Shown piece by piece: positions 25,237 through 34,196 of a stretch of DNA of 64,000 nt. Origin of the DNA: JBBRMW01 sp965246845. Lineage in GTDB: Bacteria; Chloroflexota; Anaerolineae; Aggregatilineales; UBA2796. Position 1 is the first letter of the stretch, and every line of letters begins with the position of its first letter. Both the position numbers and the translations under genes were made by a program. The notes beneath the pieces were generated by a model, which was not told the DNA's origin, searched no databases, and saw nothing but the letters and a program-made list of their open reading frames with translations. The DNA lies in assembly GCA_965246845.1 (NCBI GenBank), contig CBDFFR010000005.1, positions 434,001 through 498,000 on the forward strand. Reading direction: 5' to 3'.

Positions 25237-27969
25237 TTACTGAACATTACCGGGAACTGCAAGCGTCAGCCGCAGCGTGACCACCTCCCCGCCACAGACT
25301 CGTATGACGCTGTGGTTGGTGTCGATGAGCGGCAGTTCCTCAAGCACTGTTTCATCCAGCCGCACGCGCTCCAGCTTTGCAAGGGGTAACCCAAAATATA
25401 CATGCGTCTCCTGTGGCTCGCGCGTGATGTTATACATCCGTACGATCAGCGCCTCGCCGCTCCGATAGATCGCGCTCAGGATAAGCGCACCACCCGCACC
25501 GGACCAGATGAGGCTAAATCCATTGCGCAGTTTACCGCCACGCGGCCACTCCACCGCGTTGACCAGCGCTGGATCGTCGCGCGTGATGTTCATTTCGCGC
25601 AAGTCGAGACCGGGATGGGTATCGGCGCGGCGGGCATAGGTCGGCGTGGTGTATTGATAAGCCTGTGGGTGAACGGCCTCCGCACCTTTGAAATGGGCAA
25701 GAATCGCGTATTCGTAGCGGTATTCACCCGGGCATTGCGCGCCCGGCGTCGGCACGAGCGGACCCGCCGCGATCCGGCGTGTGGAGAGATCATCACGGGA
25801 GAGCCAGCCGACCGCACGCAATAGCGTCAGGAGAATCGTCCCGTCTGGGTGCGTTTCAACCGAAGGCAGTCCCTTGTTTAGCACCGCGAAGCCTTTTTCG
25901 CCGTCGTTCAGATCGATAAACGCGCGCTGGTGCATGAGCGGCGTCGGGTCTTCGATCCAGCCTTCCGAAGTCGGCAACTGCAAATCGCGCGCAGCCACCA
26001 TGAACGACTCGTCTACAAACGCCTGTTGTACACGCAATCCCGTCGGGAACGCAACAGATAACTTGTGATCCTTCGCGGCATTCTTGATCGTTGTAACGAT
26101 GCGGACTTCCTGCGCTCCTGCGTAGAGAAACACTTCGCTTGTGATCGGCAGGTTGACAGTTTCGGCGCTGCGCCCGGTACGATCTACGTTCAAACTTGCG
26201 GGGATTGGCAAATCCCAATGGATGCGGAACCCGGTACGGAGCGGTCCCGCCTCGATTTGCTCTACGGTCGCCGGGACGCCGACCGTACTCACCGTGTGGC
26301 TGTTCGGCGCGGGAGAGTATGAATATTCGTCGCCTGCGTCTTCGACATCCTGAAAATGGTTTAAGCCTGAATAGATTTGACCTGTCAGTTTTTGTGTGAC
26401 GGTTAGGCCGCCGTCCTGTTCGATCTCAAACCGAACGAAGCCATTTTCCGCGCTTCGCTCGTGTATGACCAAATCTGTTTTGGAGTTGCGCTCACCTTCC
26501 CGCAGTTGCAGATAGAGGGTCGCGAGGCCGAAACGTTGAACATGAGACGCGAACAGGACCGTCACGCGCCGTTTGCGATTGGGCTTGAGGACTTCCATCC
26601 AGAATAGCTGCTCATCGCCAATAACCTGATGAGGAACGACTGTCCCATGTTCATCCACAATCTGGAAATCATCCGCTGCCGGGTCGTCGTAGTCCAGATC
26701 GATGACGGCTTCGGTGACATCCTGCCGCCACCACGCTAATGGATTGAAGCACAGGATCGGCGTCCCAGTCTGCGCCGTGAAATCAACCTCGCGCGCGAGC
26801 AGCCGGAAGCTATCACGGATGAGCGCTTCCGCAATTTGCCGCGCCTGGCTGAATCTATACGCCATTTCGTGATGCACTTCGTCGATCCCGCTGCCGTACA
26901 TATCATCGTGCGGATGATTGAGCAGCAGCCAGCGCCACGCCAGCGCGATCAGGTCCGGCGTGCCGTTTTCGACGGGCGCACCCACCGCCCACGCCAGCGC
27001 GCAGAGCGGTTCCATATACTTTTCAAGCAAGGTTTCAAGCGCGTGGTTCTGCTGCTTGAGGTGAATCCGCGTCGAATACACACCCTGCAAAATTTCAGAA
27101 TAGCGCCCCCAGCGGAATTCGCCCTCGAATTCCGGTAGCTTGATGTCCCGCGCCTGCACCGCTGCGCGCACCTTCGCAAGATGTTCCGCGAGCGTGCCAT
27201 GCGTGATTGTTACGCCTTCGATTTCCTCATTTGCGTGGCCGATGATCGCCGGAATACGCGGTTCGGCTTCGGCGTGGTCGATCCCGTTCATGAGCAGGAT
27301 CGTCCCGGTGTTTGTCATCGTTTTGAGTTTATGAACCGCACGCTCGATCTTGCGTAGCGCGAGTTCAGGATCGAAAGTCATTTGCGAGACATCACCCCAA
27401 TGAATACCGTAGCCGAGGTTCGTGACGTTGTGGTAGCCCCAGGGCATGAGGATCGTCGTCACGCTGGATCCATCCGGCGCGTGCCACATGAATTCCGTGC
27501 CAAGCGGGTCGCCTTCGGTCCCCATGCCGCGCCAGAAAAATGCGTTATCGATGCCGAAGCCGCGCAAGATTTGCGGAAGCTGCGCGATATGGCCGAAGCC
27601 ATCCGGCACGTAGCCGATGTTCGCGACGCCACCATACGCTTCGCCCAGCTTGCGACCCAGTGCGAGGTTTCGGATCAGCGACTCCGGGCTGACGAGGAAT
27701 TCATCGGCAAGCACGAACCACGGACCGACGAGAATGCGCCCCGCTTTCGCGAGCGCCTGCAAGCGCGCGGCCTGCCCCGGTCGCGCTTCGAGGTAATCAT
27801 CGAGGACGCTCATCTGCCCATCGAGCATGAACACACGAAATCCGGGATCGCGCTCCAACAGGTCGATCAGCTTGTCGATGAGCCGCACGAGTCGCACGCG
27901 ATATTCCTGAAAGGTGACATACCACGCACGGTCCCAATGCGTATGACTGATCAGCGTTGCTTGCAACAT
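25237..27969 (-). CDS. GH38 alpha-mannosidase
   Basis: 910 residues, the usual length for bacterial GH38. The zinc ligands His11 and Asp13 sit in ISHTHWDRAW, and the nucleophile Asp123 in YVPDGFGHIAQLPQI. The mid region LLNHPHDDMYGSGIDEVHHEM carries the next zinc ligands. The C-terminal half is the beta-rich mannosidase domain. There is no signal peptide, so it acts in the cytoplasm on imported mannosides. AGGA lies four to five bases before the ATG. It is divergent from the sugar-transport operon across a shared 117-bp regulatory region, and its 3' end faces the regulator gene it shares orientation with. Confidence 0.95.
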   Translation of the reverse strand: MLQATLISHTHWDRAWYVTFQEYRVRLVRLIDKLIDLLERDPGFRVFMLDGQMSVLDDYLEARPGQAARLQALAKAGRILVGPWFVLADEFLVSPESLIRNLALGRKLGEAYGGVANIGYVPDGFGHIAQLPQILRGFGIDNAFFWRGMGTEGDPLGTEFMWHAPDGSSVTTILMPWGYHNVTNLGYGIHWGDVSQMTFDPELALRKIERAVHKLKTMTNTGTILLMNGIDHAEAEPRIPAIIGHANEEIEGVTITHGTLAEHLAKVRAAVQARDIKLPEFEGEFRWGRYSEILQGVYSTRIHLKQQNHALETLLEKYMEPLCALAWAVGAPVENGTPDLIALAWRWLLLNHPHDDMYGSGIDEVHHEMAYRFSQARQIAEALIRDSFRLLAREVDFTAQTGTPILCFNPLAWWRQDVTEAVIDLDYDDPAADDFQIVDEHGTVVPHQVIGDEQLFWMEVLKPNRKRRVTVLFASHVQRFGLATLYLQLREGERNSKTDLVIHERSAENGFVRFEIEQDGGLTVTQKLTGQIYSGLNHFQDVEDAGDEYSYSPAPNSHTVSTVGVPATVEQIEAGPLRTGFRIHWDLPIPASLNVDRTGRSAETVNLPITSEVFLYAGAQEVRIVTTIKNAAKDHKLSVAFPTGLRVQQAFVDESFMVAARDLQLPTSEGWIEDPTPLMHQRAFIDLNDGEKGFAVLNKGLPSVETHPDGTILLTLLRAVGWLSRDDLSTRRIAAGPLVPTPGAQCPGEYRYEYAILAHFKGAEAVHPQAYQYTTPTYARRADTHPGLDLREMNITRDDPALVNAVEWPRGGKLRNGFSLIWSGAGGALILSAIYRSGEALIVRMYNITREPQETHVYFGLPLAKLERVRLDETVLEELPLIDTNHSVIRVCGGEVVTLRLTLAVPGNVQ

Positions 27970-27987
27970 GGTTCCTCGTCCGGGTTC

Positions 27988-28040
27988 TTGACAACTGCAA
28001 AAAGGACTATATATTTAGAAGCAGATTGTCTATACAATCT
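27988..28040 (+). promoter_or_regulatory. Promoter and palindromic operator of the plus-strand sugar operon
   Basis: TTGACA (27988-27993), a 16-base spacer and TATATT (28010-28015) form a strong sigma-70-type promoter. AGATTGTCTATACAATCT (28023-28040) has perfect AGATTGT/ACAATCT half-sites around a four-base centre and would cover the transcription start, a classic repressor position. Related sites occur at 25225-25234 and 46751-46767. Confidence 0.7.
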
Positions 28041-28086
28041 ACCACGAGTTAAAGAGTCTGCAAATTTTTGTTTGGGAGAGGTAAAC

Positions 28087-29385
28087 ATGACCAAAAACAC
28101 ATTTAGCCGTCGCCACTTTTTGAAAGGCGCTGCGCTTGCTGCCGCACTTGCTGCAACGAATGGCGGCGGCAAGCTGCTCGCGCAGGGCATTTACGCGCCG
28201 AACGTCTTGCGCCGTCAGACCAAAGAAGTCGTCTTCGCCATTCAGGAATTCGCGCACCCGGCGATCAAGAGTGTCCTGCCGGATTTCGAGAAGCAAAGCG
28301 GGCTGACAGTCAAGCTGGAAGGCGGTCCCGTCTCCGGGAACGATATGCTTACCCGCTATAGCGCGGCATTCGCATCGGGCAACAGCCCGGTCGATCTGCT
28401 CAGTGACGCCGATGATAGCTCCCCGACTTTCATGCGCGCGGGCTGGATGCTCCCGCTCAACGATGTGATTCCGGCGGAGACGTGGGACGATTTCCCCGCG
28501 AGCATGAAGCCGCACATCGATGGCTTCCTGAGCATCGAAGGCACGCGCTATCGCATCCCGCACGAGTTCGCGGTCGGCTACTTCTTCACGCGCAAGGACA
28601 TTCTCGACTCGAAGAATCTCAAGTCGCCGAAGACGTGGCAGGAGATGATCGACACCGGGAAGCAGGTCACGGATGCGAGCAAAGGCATCTACGCGACCAC
28701 CGATGCGCTGATCAAACCCGCGCTGATGTACGTTTACGTCGCATACCTGACAGCACAGGCGGGCGGCAAGGTCTTCGATTTCGATGACGGGACGGCGGAA
28801 GCGCTCCAATTCCTGTATGACATGATCTATACGCACAAGATTTTCCCGGAGACGGCGTTCAATCAGGATTACACCGCGCAGAATGAACTCTACATGGCTG
28901 ATAAAATTGCGTTCATGCGCGAATGGCCGTTCTTCGCGGATGTCGGCAAGGCGAAGACGGATTGGTTCAAGCCGGAGAAAATGGTGATCGAGCTGCCGCC
29001 CGCCGGAAAAGCCGGGAGCAAAAGCTGGATTGGCGGCTGGGGCTATTCGATCCCGAAAGCCGCGCCGAATCTTGATGGTGCGAAGGCGCTCCTCAAATAT
29101 CTCACCTCGGTCGATGTCGCGCCGAAACTGGCTGCGCAGCAGGGTTTCCTGCTCACGCCGCGCGCTTCGATCCTCAAGGCACTGGCGGGCGGGTCGAATG
29201 CGCTGCTGCCCGCGATTGATATGTACTCGAAGGCGAATGTCTTCTCCGCACGTCCGTTCCACCCGCGCCTTGCGGAAGCGCAAACCGTCGTAGATGATGT
29301 CGCGTCGGTTTACCTGACGAAGCAGGCTTCGCTCGTGGATGCGATCAAGCAGGGCAAAGAGCGCATCGCGGCGCTGAATTCGTAG
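28087..29385 (+). CDS. Sugar-binding protein of an ABC importer, family 1, Tat-type signal
   Basis: 432 residues from the ATG at 28087, preceded by GGGAGAGG. The N-terminus has a twin-arginine signal (SRRHFLKGAALAAALAAT), so it is probably folded before export. The remainder fits family-1 extracellular sugar-binding proteins: an ASGNSPVDLLSDADDSSPTF segment near residue 98, FMREWPFFADVGKAK near residue 278, and WIGGWGYSIPKAAPN near residue 315. It is first in an operon with two permeases and carbohydrate enzymes and is followed by a REP-like hairpin. The reading frame is open far upstream, but the signal and ribosome site fix this start. Confidence 0.93.
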   Translation: MTKNTFSRRHFLKGAALAAALAATNGGGKLLAQGIYAPNVLRRQTKEVVFAIQEFAHPAIKSVLPDFEKQSGLTVKLEGGPVSGNDMLTRYSAAFASGNSPVDLLSDADDSSPTFMRAGWMLPLNDVIPAETWDDFPASMKPHIDGFLSIEGTRYRIPHEFAVGYFFTRKDILDSKNLKSPKTWQEMIDTGKQVTDASKGIYATTDALIKPALMYVYVAYLTAQAGGKVFDFDDGTAEALQFLYDMIYTHKIFPETAFNQDYTAQNELYMADKIAFMREWPFFADVGKAKTDWFKPEKMVIELPPAGKAGSKSWIGGWGYSIPKAAPNLDGAKALLKYLTSVDVAPKLAAQQGFLLTPRASILKALAGGSNALLPAIDMYSKANVFSARPFHPRLAEAQTVVDDVASVYLTKQASLVDAIKQGKERIAALNS

Positions 29386-29392
29386 TGAAGCC

Positions 29393-29414
29393 GGGCGGAC
29401 ATATCGGTCCGCCC
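29393..29414. repeat. REP-like palindrome between binding-protein and permease genes
   Basis: GGGCGGAC, six bases and GTCCGCCC form a perfect eight-pair stem seven bases after the binding-protein stop. It shares its sequence with copies at 6843-6864 and 55808-55829. In this position it can also act as an intra-operon hairpin like those at 2589-2604 and 45149-45173. Confidence 0.75.
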
Positions 29415-29426
29415 TACAGATAGCAG

Positions 29427-30365
29427 TTGGTAAAAGCATTCTTGGTGACACAAACCCTTCGTAACGTAAACCGAAAATCCCTGTTTACGCTGACGCTCCA
29501 GCGGCGCTTCCTGCTGATTGCGGTCGTGCTACTGCTACCCGCGATTGGGCTGCGACTGTTCACGACGGTCTATCCGTTTATCCAGACCGCCGCGCTGAGT
29601 GTGCAAAGCTATAACCCGGCCTTCCCGCCCGCGAAGTTCGTCGGCATCGGGAACTTCATTAAGGCGTGGAACGATCCGGTCGTGCGTGCGAGCCTCGGCT
29701 TCACGCTGTCGTTCGTCGGCTTCTCGACGCTCTTTCAGGTCGTGTTCGGGCTGATCATCGCGCATCTGCTCAACGCGCAGTTCCGGCTGCGGGGTATCGC
29801 GCGGATGATCAGCCTGATCCCTTGGGCGATGCCGATGGTCGTAGTCGCGCTCGGCTTCCGCTGGATGTTCGATGACCAGTTCGGGATGATCCCGGATCTG
29901 ACGCGGCGGCTCTTCGGCCTGAATACGATGCGCTGGCTGATCGACCCGAACGTGGCGCAGATCGCGGTGATCTTCGTGAATATCTGGAAGAGTACGCCCT
30001 TCGTCGCGCTGCTGCTGCTGGCCGGGTTACAGGGCATCCCGTCCGACCTGTACGAGGCGGCGCGCGTAGATGGCGCGAACTGGCGTTCGATGATCGCGCG
30101 GATAACGCTGCCGATGTTAATGCCGATCATCGTCACGACGGCGATGTTCATGCTGGTCTGGCAGCTCGCCGTCTTCGATTTGCCATTCGTGATGACGGGC
30201 GGCGGTCCGGGCTTTTCGACGACGGTGCTTGCACAGAAGATTTACCTTGAAAGCAACTCGCTCAACTATGGCTACGCGGCGGCATTGGGAATGATCCTCG
30301 TCCTGATTGTGCTGGTCATTGGCGCGGTCGGGCTGGCGCTCTTCCGGCGCTTCGAGGTGGAATAA
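29427..30365 (+). CDS. Sugar ABC transporter permease, MalF type
   Basis: About 312 residues and six predicted membrane helices. The ATPase-docking loop is YEAARVDGANWRSMIARITLPMLMP (about residues 211-235, EAA...G). The Y-x-F-IQTAALSVQSYNPAFPPAKFVGIGNF segment after helix 1 is typical of the MalF side of sugar importers. There is no ATG at the front. Possible starts are TTG at 29427 or GTG at 29445, so the exact start is uncertain. It overlaps nothing and is followed two bases later by the second permease. Confidence 0.92.
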   Translation: MVKAFLVTQTLRNVNRKSLFTLTLQRRFLLIAVVLLLPAIGLRLFTTVYPFIQTAALSVQSYNPAFPPAKFVGIGNFIKAWNDPVVRASLGFTLSFVGFSTLFQVVFGLIIAHLLNAQFRLRGIARMISLIPWAMPMVVVALGFRWMFDDQFGMIPDLTRRLFGLNTMRWLIDPNVAQIAVIFVNIWKSTPFVALLLLAGLQGIPSDLYEAARVDGANWRSMIARITLPMLMPIIVTTAMFMLVWQLAVFDLPFVMTGGGPGFSTTVLAQKIYLESNSLNYGYAAALGMILVLIVLVIGAVGLALFRRFEVE

Positions 30366-30366
30366 A

Positions 30367-31272
30367 GTGGCGACCCGGCTTTACCCGGTAGCGCGTCCAG
30401 CACGGGCGAAGCGCAGCACCCCGGATTTCGGCGTCTGGATGCGACGTTATGGCAGCCGCATTGCAACTTATGGCGGGTTCGCCTTGTTCGCGTTCGTCGT
30501 ACTGCTGCCGTTCTATTTCATCTTCGTCTCCTCGATCACGCCGAAAACAGAACTCTTTCAAATCCCGCCGCGCTACTTCCCTTCGGTTCCAACGCTTGGT
30601 AATTACCAGCGCCTGATCAATGGCGTGCCGCTCGGCGTATTCTTCCGCAATTCGCTCGTTTTTGCGTTTGGATCGAGCAGCGTTTCGGTGATCGCGGGCG
30701 GGCTGGCCGCTTATGCGTTGGCGCGTATTAAATTTCGGGGCGCGAACGCCGTCTACCTTGCGCTCATCCTCTCGGTCGCGCTGCCACAAATCGCGCTGCT
30801 CGTGCCGATGTTCCAGACCTTCCAGACCTTCAAACTGGTGAATACCTATCACGGCTTGATCGTGATGATGAGCAGCCTGCTCTTGCCGTTCACAATCATC
30901 ACGCTCGTGTCGTTCGTGAAGCAGGTTCCCGGCGAAATCGAAGAGGCCGCGTACATCGACGGCGCGAACACGTTCCAGATTATCGTGCGCATCATGATCC
31001 CGCTGGTGCGGCCAGCGCTCTTCACGATGTTTTTGATCAACTTCATCATTAGCTGGAACGAGCTGCTTTATCCGCTCGTTTTCGCGCAGCGCAACGATAC
31101 CAAACCGCTCTCCGTCGCGCTCACGCAGTTGAGTTCGGACGCCAGCACGTATACGCGCCCCTGGGATTTGCTCAGTGCGATGAGCGTCCTCATGATCATT
31201 CCGGTCCTGCTGATCATCCTGTTCGGGCAGCGCTGGATCATCGCGGGGCTGGCACGCGGGGCTGTAAAATAG
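30367..31272 (+). CDS. Sugar ABC transporter permease, MalG type
   Basis: About 301 residues starting at the GTG one base after the stop of the first permease (tight coupling). Six membrane helices are predicted. The docking loop is EEAAYIDGANTFQIIVRIMIPLVRPAL and the end is FGQRWIIAGLARGAVK, as in MalG-side permeases. The frame extends further upstream, but that part overlaps the other permease and is not protein-like. With its neighbours it makes a complete channel. The ATPase is not encoded nearby. Confidence 0.93.
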   Translation: MATRLYPVARPARAKRSTPDFGVWMRRYGSRIATYGGFALFAFVVLLPFYFIFVSSITPKTELFQIPPRYFPSVPTLGNYQRLINGVPLGVFFRNSLVFAFGSSSVSVIAGGLAAYALARIKFRGANAVYLALILSVALPQIALLVPMFQTFQTFKLVNTYHGLIVMMSSLLLPFTIITLVSFVKQVPGEIEEAAYIDGANTFQIIVRIMIPLVRPALFTMFLINFIISWNELLYPLVFAQRNDTKPLSVALTQLSSDASTYTRPWDLLSAMSVLMIIPVLLIILFGQRWIIAGLARGAVK

Positions 31273-31293
31273 AGTGAACCGGAGTAACACACC

Positions 31294-32514
31294 ATGAACG
31301 CTGAAAAAACGCATATCACGATTGAACAAAACACGGAAATCCTCAAGCGCTACGCCTTCCTCGAACGCGCTGCCATGCGTACGCTCGCGGGTTGGCTGCC
31401 CGGCGTCCCGGAGTGGGAAGCCAAAAACGAATTCGGGCTGCACATCTGGGAGAGCGCTGATCACGTCGAAATGATTTACCAGCGCTTGCGCGAACTGCGG
31501 ACCCATTCGCCGGAGCGCGGCCTGAGCGAAGCGCTGCGCAAGTTCGGGGATGAACTCGCGCAGGGGAGCAACACCGCTGAAATCATCGCGGGCGTGTACC
31601 TCGTCGCGAAGAAAAGTTTGCTCGAAGCATTGCGCCAGCACCCCGACGCGACGTGGAGCGCCTTCGACAACCCCACCGTCAGGGTCGCGGAAAAGCTGCT
31701 CCCGGCGCTTGAACGGCAGGTCGCCTGGGCCGAAACCTTCCTGCCGACGATTGCGGCCCATTATCCCAGCTATGAAGCGTGGCAGCATTACCTCGCCGCG
31801 CTGCTCGCTTCCGACGGCGGTGTGGCGGGGAATGATGCACACAGCGACGTGCCGATTCGTCCCGCAGGTCACTCGCTGCTGCTTCCTTTCCAGAAATGCC
31901 AGCGCGAGCAGGGTTGGCCGATCTTCGACCCGGAAGTGGATAGCGAGCCGGAGCGCAAGACGCAGCCGGAAGCACATCGCGCGTGGCGCTTCAAGCACTA
32001 TCTGAATGAGATGACCGCAGCGGAAACGCTTGGCTCGATCCTGTGGCTGACGCCAGAAATGGTCTGGGAATATCAATACAACGTCGCGCGCCACCTCTGG
32101 GATGAAATCCGGCACAGCCAGCTTGGGCAAATCCGCGTGCAGCAGTTGGGCATGAAAATTAGCGACGTGCCGCAGGTCGTGCAGATTTACAACGTCATGA
32201 TGACGCTTCCAGCGGTCGATCAATATGCGCTGCTCACCACCGTAATCGAGCCGAATGGAATGCCCGAAAAGGTCGCCAACCGCGAACACTGGGAAGCCAT
32301 CGACGACGAAATATCGGCGGCGGCGGTCAGCTACGATTGGAGCGACGAGAACTTCCATGTGCGCTGGGGCAAGAAGTGGACGCCCGTGCTGCTCGAAACC
32401 TATGGCTACAAAGAGACGCCGGACGAGATCGCGAAGCGTACCGAAGCGTGGCTGCTTGAAAACACGCCCGTGAAAATGCAGCAAAAAATGGCGGTCGAGA
32501 ACAAACAGCATTAG
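31294..32514 (+). CDS. Ferritin-like di-iron protein A (unassigned family)
   Basis: 406 residues, soluble, largely helical. Candidate metal ligands are Glu244 (TAAETLGS), Glu271/His274 in DEIRHSQLG and Glu352/His355 in DENFHV. The earlier helices also hold Glu24 and an ESADHVE element (Glu53, His57). The repeated D-E-x-x-H on separate helices is the ferritin-like di-iron signature. It lies 21 bases after the second permease gene and 13 bases before a paralog (protein B), with a 2Fe-2S ferredoxin gene next. A two-protein oxygenase or dehydratase acting on the imported sugar is a reasonable inference. I cannot name the family with certainty. Confidence 0.8.
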   Translation: MNAEKTHITIEQNTEILKRYAFLERAAMRTLAGWLPGVPEWEAKNEFGLHIWESADHVEMIYQRLRELRTHSPERGLSEALRKFGDELAQGSNTAEIIAGVYLVAKKSLLEALRQHPDATWSAFDNPTVRVAEKLLPALERQVAWAETFLPTIAAHYPSYEAWQHYLAALLASDGGVAGNDAHSDVPIRPAGHSLLLPFQKCQREQGWPIFDPEVDSEPERKTQPEAHRAWRFKHYLNEMTAAETLGSILWLTPEMVWEYQYNVARHLWDEIRHSQLGQIRVQQLGMKISDVPQVVQIYNVMMTLPAVDQYALLTTVIEPNGMPEKVANREHWEAIDDEISAAAVSYDWSDENFHVRWGKKWTPVLLETYGYKETPDEIAKRTEAWLLENTPVKMQQKMAVENKQH

Positions 32515-32527
32515 GAGCGTTCAGATC

Positions 32528-33913
32528 ATGCCAAAAGTCATCCCGCCGTCGCGACAGACACAGCAGCATACGCGCGTCAGTGACGCCTCGCGCATCCTCA
32601 AGCGCTTCTATGTCGCGGAGCGGCAACTCATTCGCGCGTATGCGGCGTGGTTCATCAAGACGGCGCACGTCAAAACCAAATTCCGACTCGCCGAACACCT
32701 GTACCTCGCGACGCAGAACGCGGATAGGCTGCGGGCGCGAGTCCTCGAACTGCGCTACCCGCGCCGTGATGTCGAAAAGAAGTTCGACCCGGATGTACTT
32801 GCCTTTACCGACGCATTGATCAACGCGGAAACGCCGGAAGCATTCATCGCAGGGGTATACGGCGTGGCGCTCCCCGCGCTGGTCCGTGAGCTGACGGCCT
32901 ATCTGAGCCGTACCGACGCGCTGGACGACTGGCCGACGGTACAGGTTATCCGGCATGTGCTGACGGATACGCAATATGCGATTGATACCATGCCGCAAGA
33001 GGTCGGATACGCGGAGTGGTGCGCCTACCTCAACGGTCTGCTTGCCAGTGCGGGCGGACTCAGTGGCCTTGAACCGCGTGCAGCACTGCTCCCGGACCCG
33101 TCTTTTGCGAACCGCCCACCGTTCCAAATCCCGCGCACGAACACGCGCGATCCGCGCTTCCGTCCGGCATTGTTTCACCTGCCCCATGAAAATAAGTACG
33201 ATACAGCGGGACAGCAGGCATGGAAGCGCATCGAAGCGCTGGATAAGCGCGTCGCGATGCAGGTCTGGTCCGCGATTAGCCATTTTAACGAAATCTGGGC
33301 AGCCGAGATTCCGGCCTCGCTGCTCTACGATCTGAGCGATCAACCTTGGGAGTTCTACCTCGATTTCTCGCGCTGGGCGTGGGACGAGGCGCGGCACAGC
33401 ATGATGGGCTACCGCGCGATGCAGGGCTGGGGCTGGGATATTCCCGCGCTCATCCCTTATGGGACAGCGCTCTACAACGCGCTCGGCGGGCTGCCCCCGG
33501 CGCAGCGGCTCGCGCTCCTGCATTATTACGAAGAGGGATTGCTGCGCTCCGGGACGAAGCAGACGGAGATTAAAATCCTCGAAAGCGCGGGCGATGAGGG
33601 CAGCATTCAGGATATGGATTTCGATTGGGCGGATGAAGCGATCCATGTCGGTTATGGCTTCAAATGGCTGCGCCACCTACTCGGTGATGACGACGCAGGG
33701 CAGGAACGGCTCAAGGCGCTGACCGACGAGGCACGCGAGATCATGGCCGCTTACATCCGCGCGCACAAAGACCAGCCGGAAGCGCAGCTTGCGCCCTATT
33801 TCGAGCGGCTCTACCCGGTGGTCGAGCAAATGATGCAGACGATCCCCGATGACGGGCTGAATGTACAGTGGTCGCCCGTCGTCGCGGATGAGACCGTTCT
33901 GGAAAAGCTGTGA
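32528..33913 (+). CDS. Ferritin-like di-iron protein B, paralog of the preceding gene
   Basis: 461 residues. It aligns along its length with protein A: ILKRFYVAERQLIRAY against ILKRYAFLERAAMRTL, FIAGVYGVALPAL against IIAGVYLVAKKSL, and AYLNGLLASAGGLSG against HYLAALLASDGGVAG. Ligand candidates are Glu260 (AAEIPASL), Glu287/His290 in DEARHSMMG and Glu370/His373 in DEAIHVGYG. Both paralogs keep both DExxH motifs, so both probably bind metal. The stop overlaps the GTG of the ferredoxin gene (GTGA), which means the two are translationally coupled and probably work together. The fold is clear from motifs and the activity is unknown. Confidence 0.8.
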   Translation: MPKVIPPSRQTQQHTRVSDASRILKRFYVAERQLIRAYAAWFIKTAHVKTKFRLAEHLYLATQNADRLRARVLELRYPRRDVEKKFDPDVLAFTDALINAETPEAFIAGVYGVALPALVRELTAYLSRTDALDDWPTVQVIRHVLTDTQYAIDTMPQEVGYAEWCAYLNGLLASAGGLSGLEPRAALLPDPSFANRPPFQIPRTNTRDPRFRPALFHLPHENKYDTAGQQAWKRIEALDKRVAMQVWSAISHFNEIWAAEIPASLLYDLSDQPWEFYLDFSRWAWDEARHSMMGYRAMQGWGWDIPALIPYGTALYNALGGLPPAQRLALLHYYEEGLLRSGTKQTEIKILESAGDEGSIQDMDFDWADEAIHVGYGFKWLRHLLGDDDAGQERLKALTDEAREIMAAYIRAHKDQPEAQLAPYFERLYPVVEQMMQTIPDDGLNVQWSPVVADETVLEKL

Positions 33914-34188
33914 CCGTGTACCTGATCCGGTTGAGCAAATCCGGCGTGACGTTCGACGCCGCGCCGGATGAACCAATCCTCGATGCCGCCGACCGTGCTG
34001 GGCTGGTCCTCGCGTTTAGCTGCCGCAGCGGAACGTGCCGCGCCTGTATCACGCGCGTCGTCTCCGGCTGCATCGAACATGATCCCGAATATGCCGATGA
34101 ACTCAGCATCGACCGTCACGAACTCGCGGATGGCTACCGCTTGCTATGCAGCGCGATGGCCTGTGCCGACTCAGAACTGGAGCGTTGA
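33910..34188 (+). CDS. Plant-type [2Fe-2S] ferredoxin
   Basis: 92 residues starting at a GTG that overlaps the preceding stop by four bases. The cluster ligands are Cys38, Cys43 and Cys46 (CRSGTCRAC) and Cys80 (LLC), the plant/oxygenase ferredoxin pattern CxxxxCxxC...C. The PDEPILDAADRAGLVLAFSC lead-in is also typical of ferredoxins that serve ring-hydroxylating and di-iron oxygenases. Given the overlap with the di-iron protein genes, it is the likely electron donor to them. No reductase gene is nearby. Confidence 0.92.
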   Translation: MTVYLIRLSKSGVTFDAAPDEPILDAADRAGLVLAFSCRSGTCRACITRVVSGCIEHDPEYADELSIDRHELADGYRLLCSAMACADSELER

Positions 34189-34196
34189 AAACCACT

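Noticed and set aside
27382..28086. Very long plus-strand frame that continues upstream from the Tat-type binding protein
   Set aside because: The part before 28087 is antisense to the GH38 gene, lacks a ribosome site and has no domain. The Tat signal and GGGAGAGG fix the real start.
30316..32511. 731-residue open frame on the minus strand
   Set aside because: It is antisense to the permease and di-iron genes, has skewed His/Arg-rich composition and no recognisable domain. It follows from the codon bias of the real genes.
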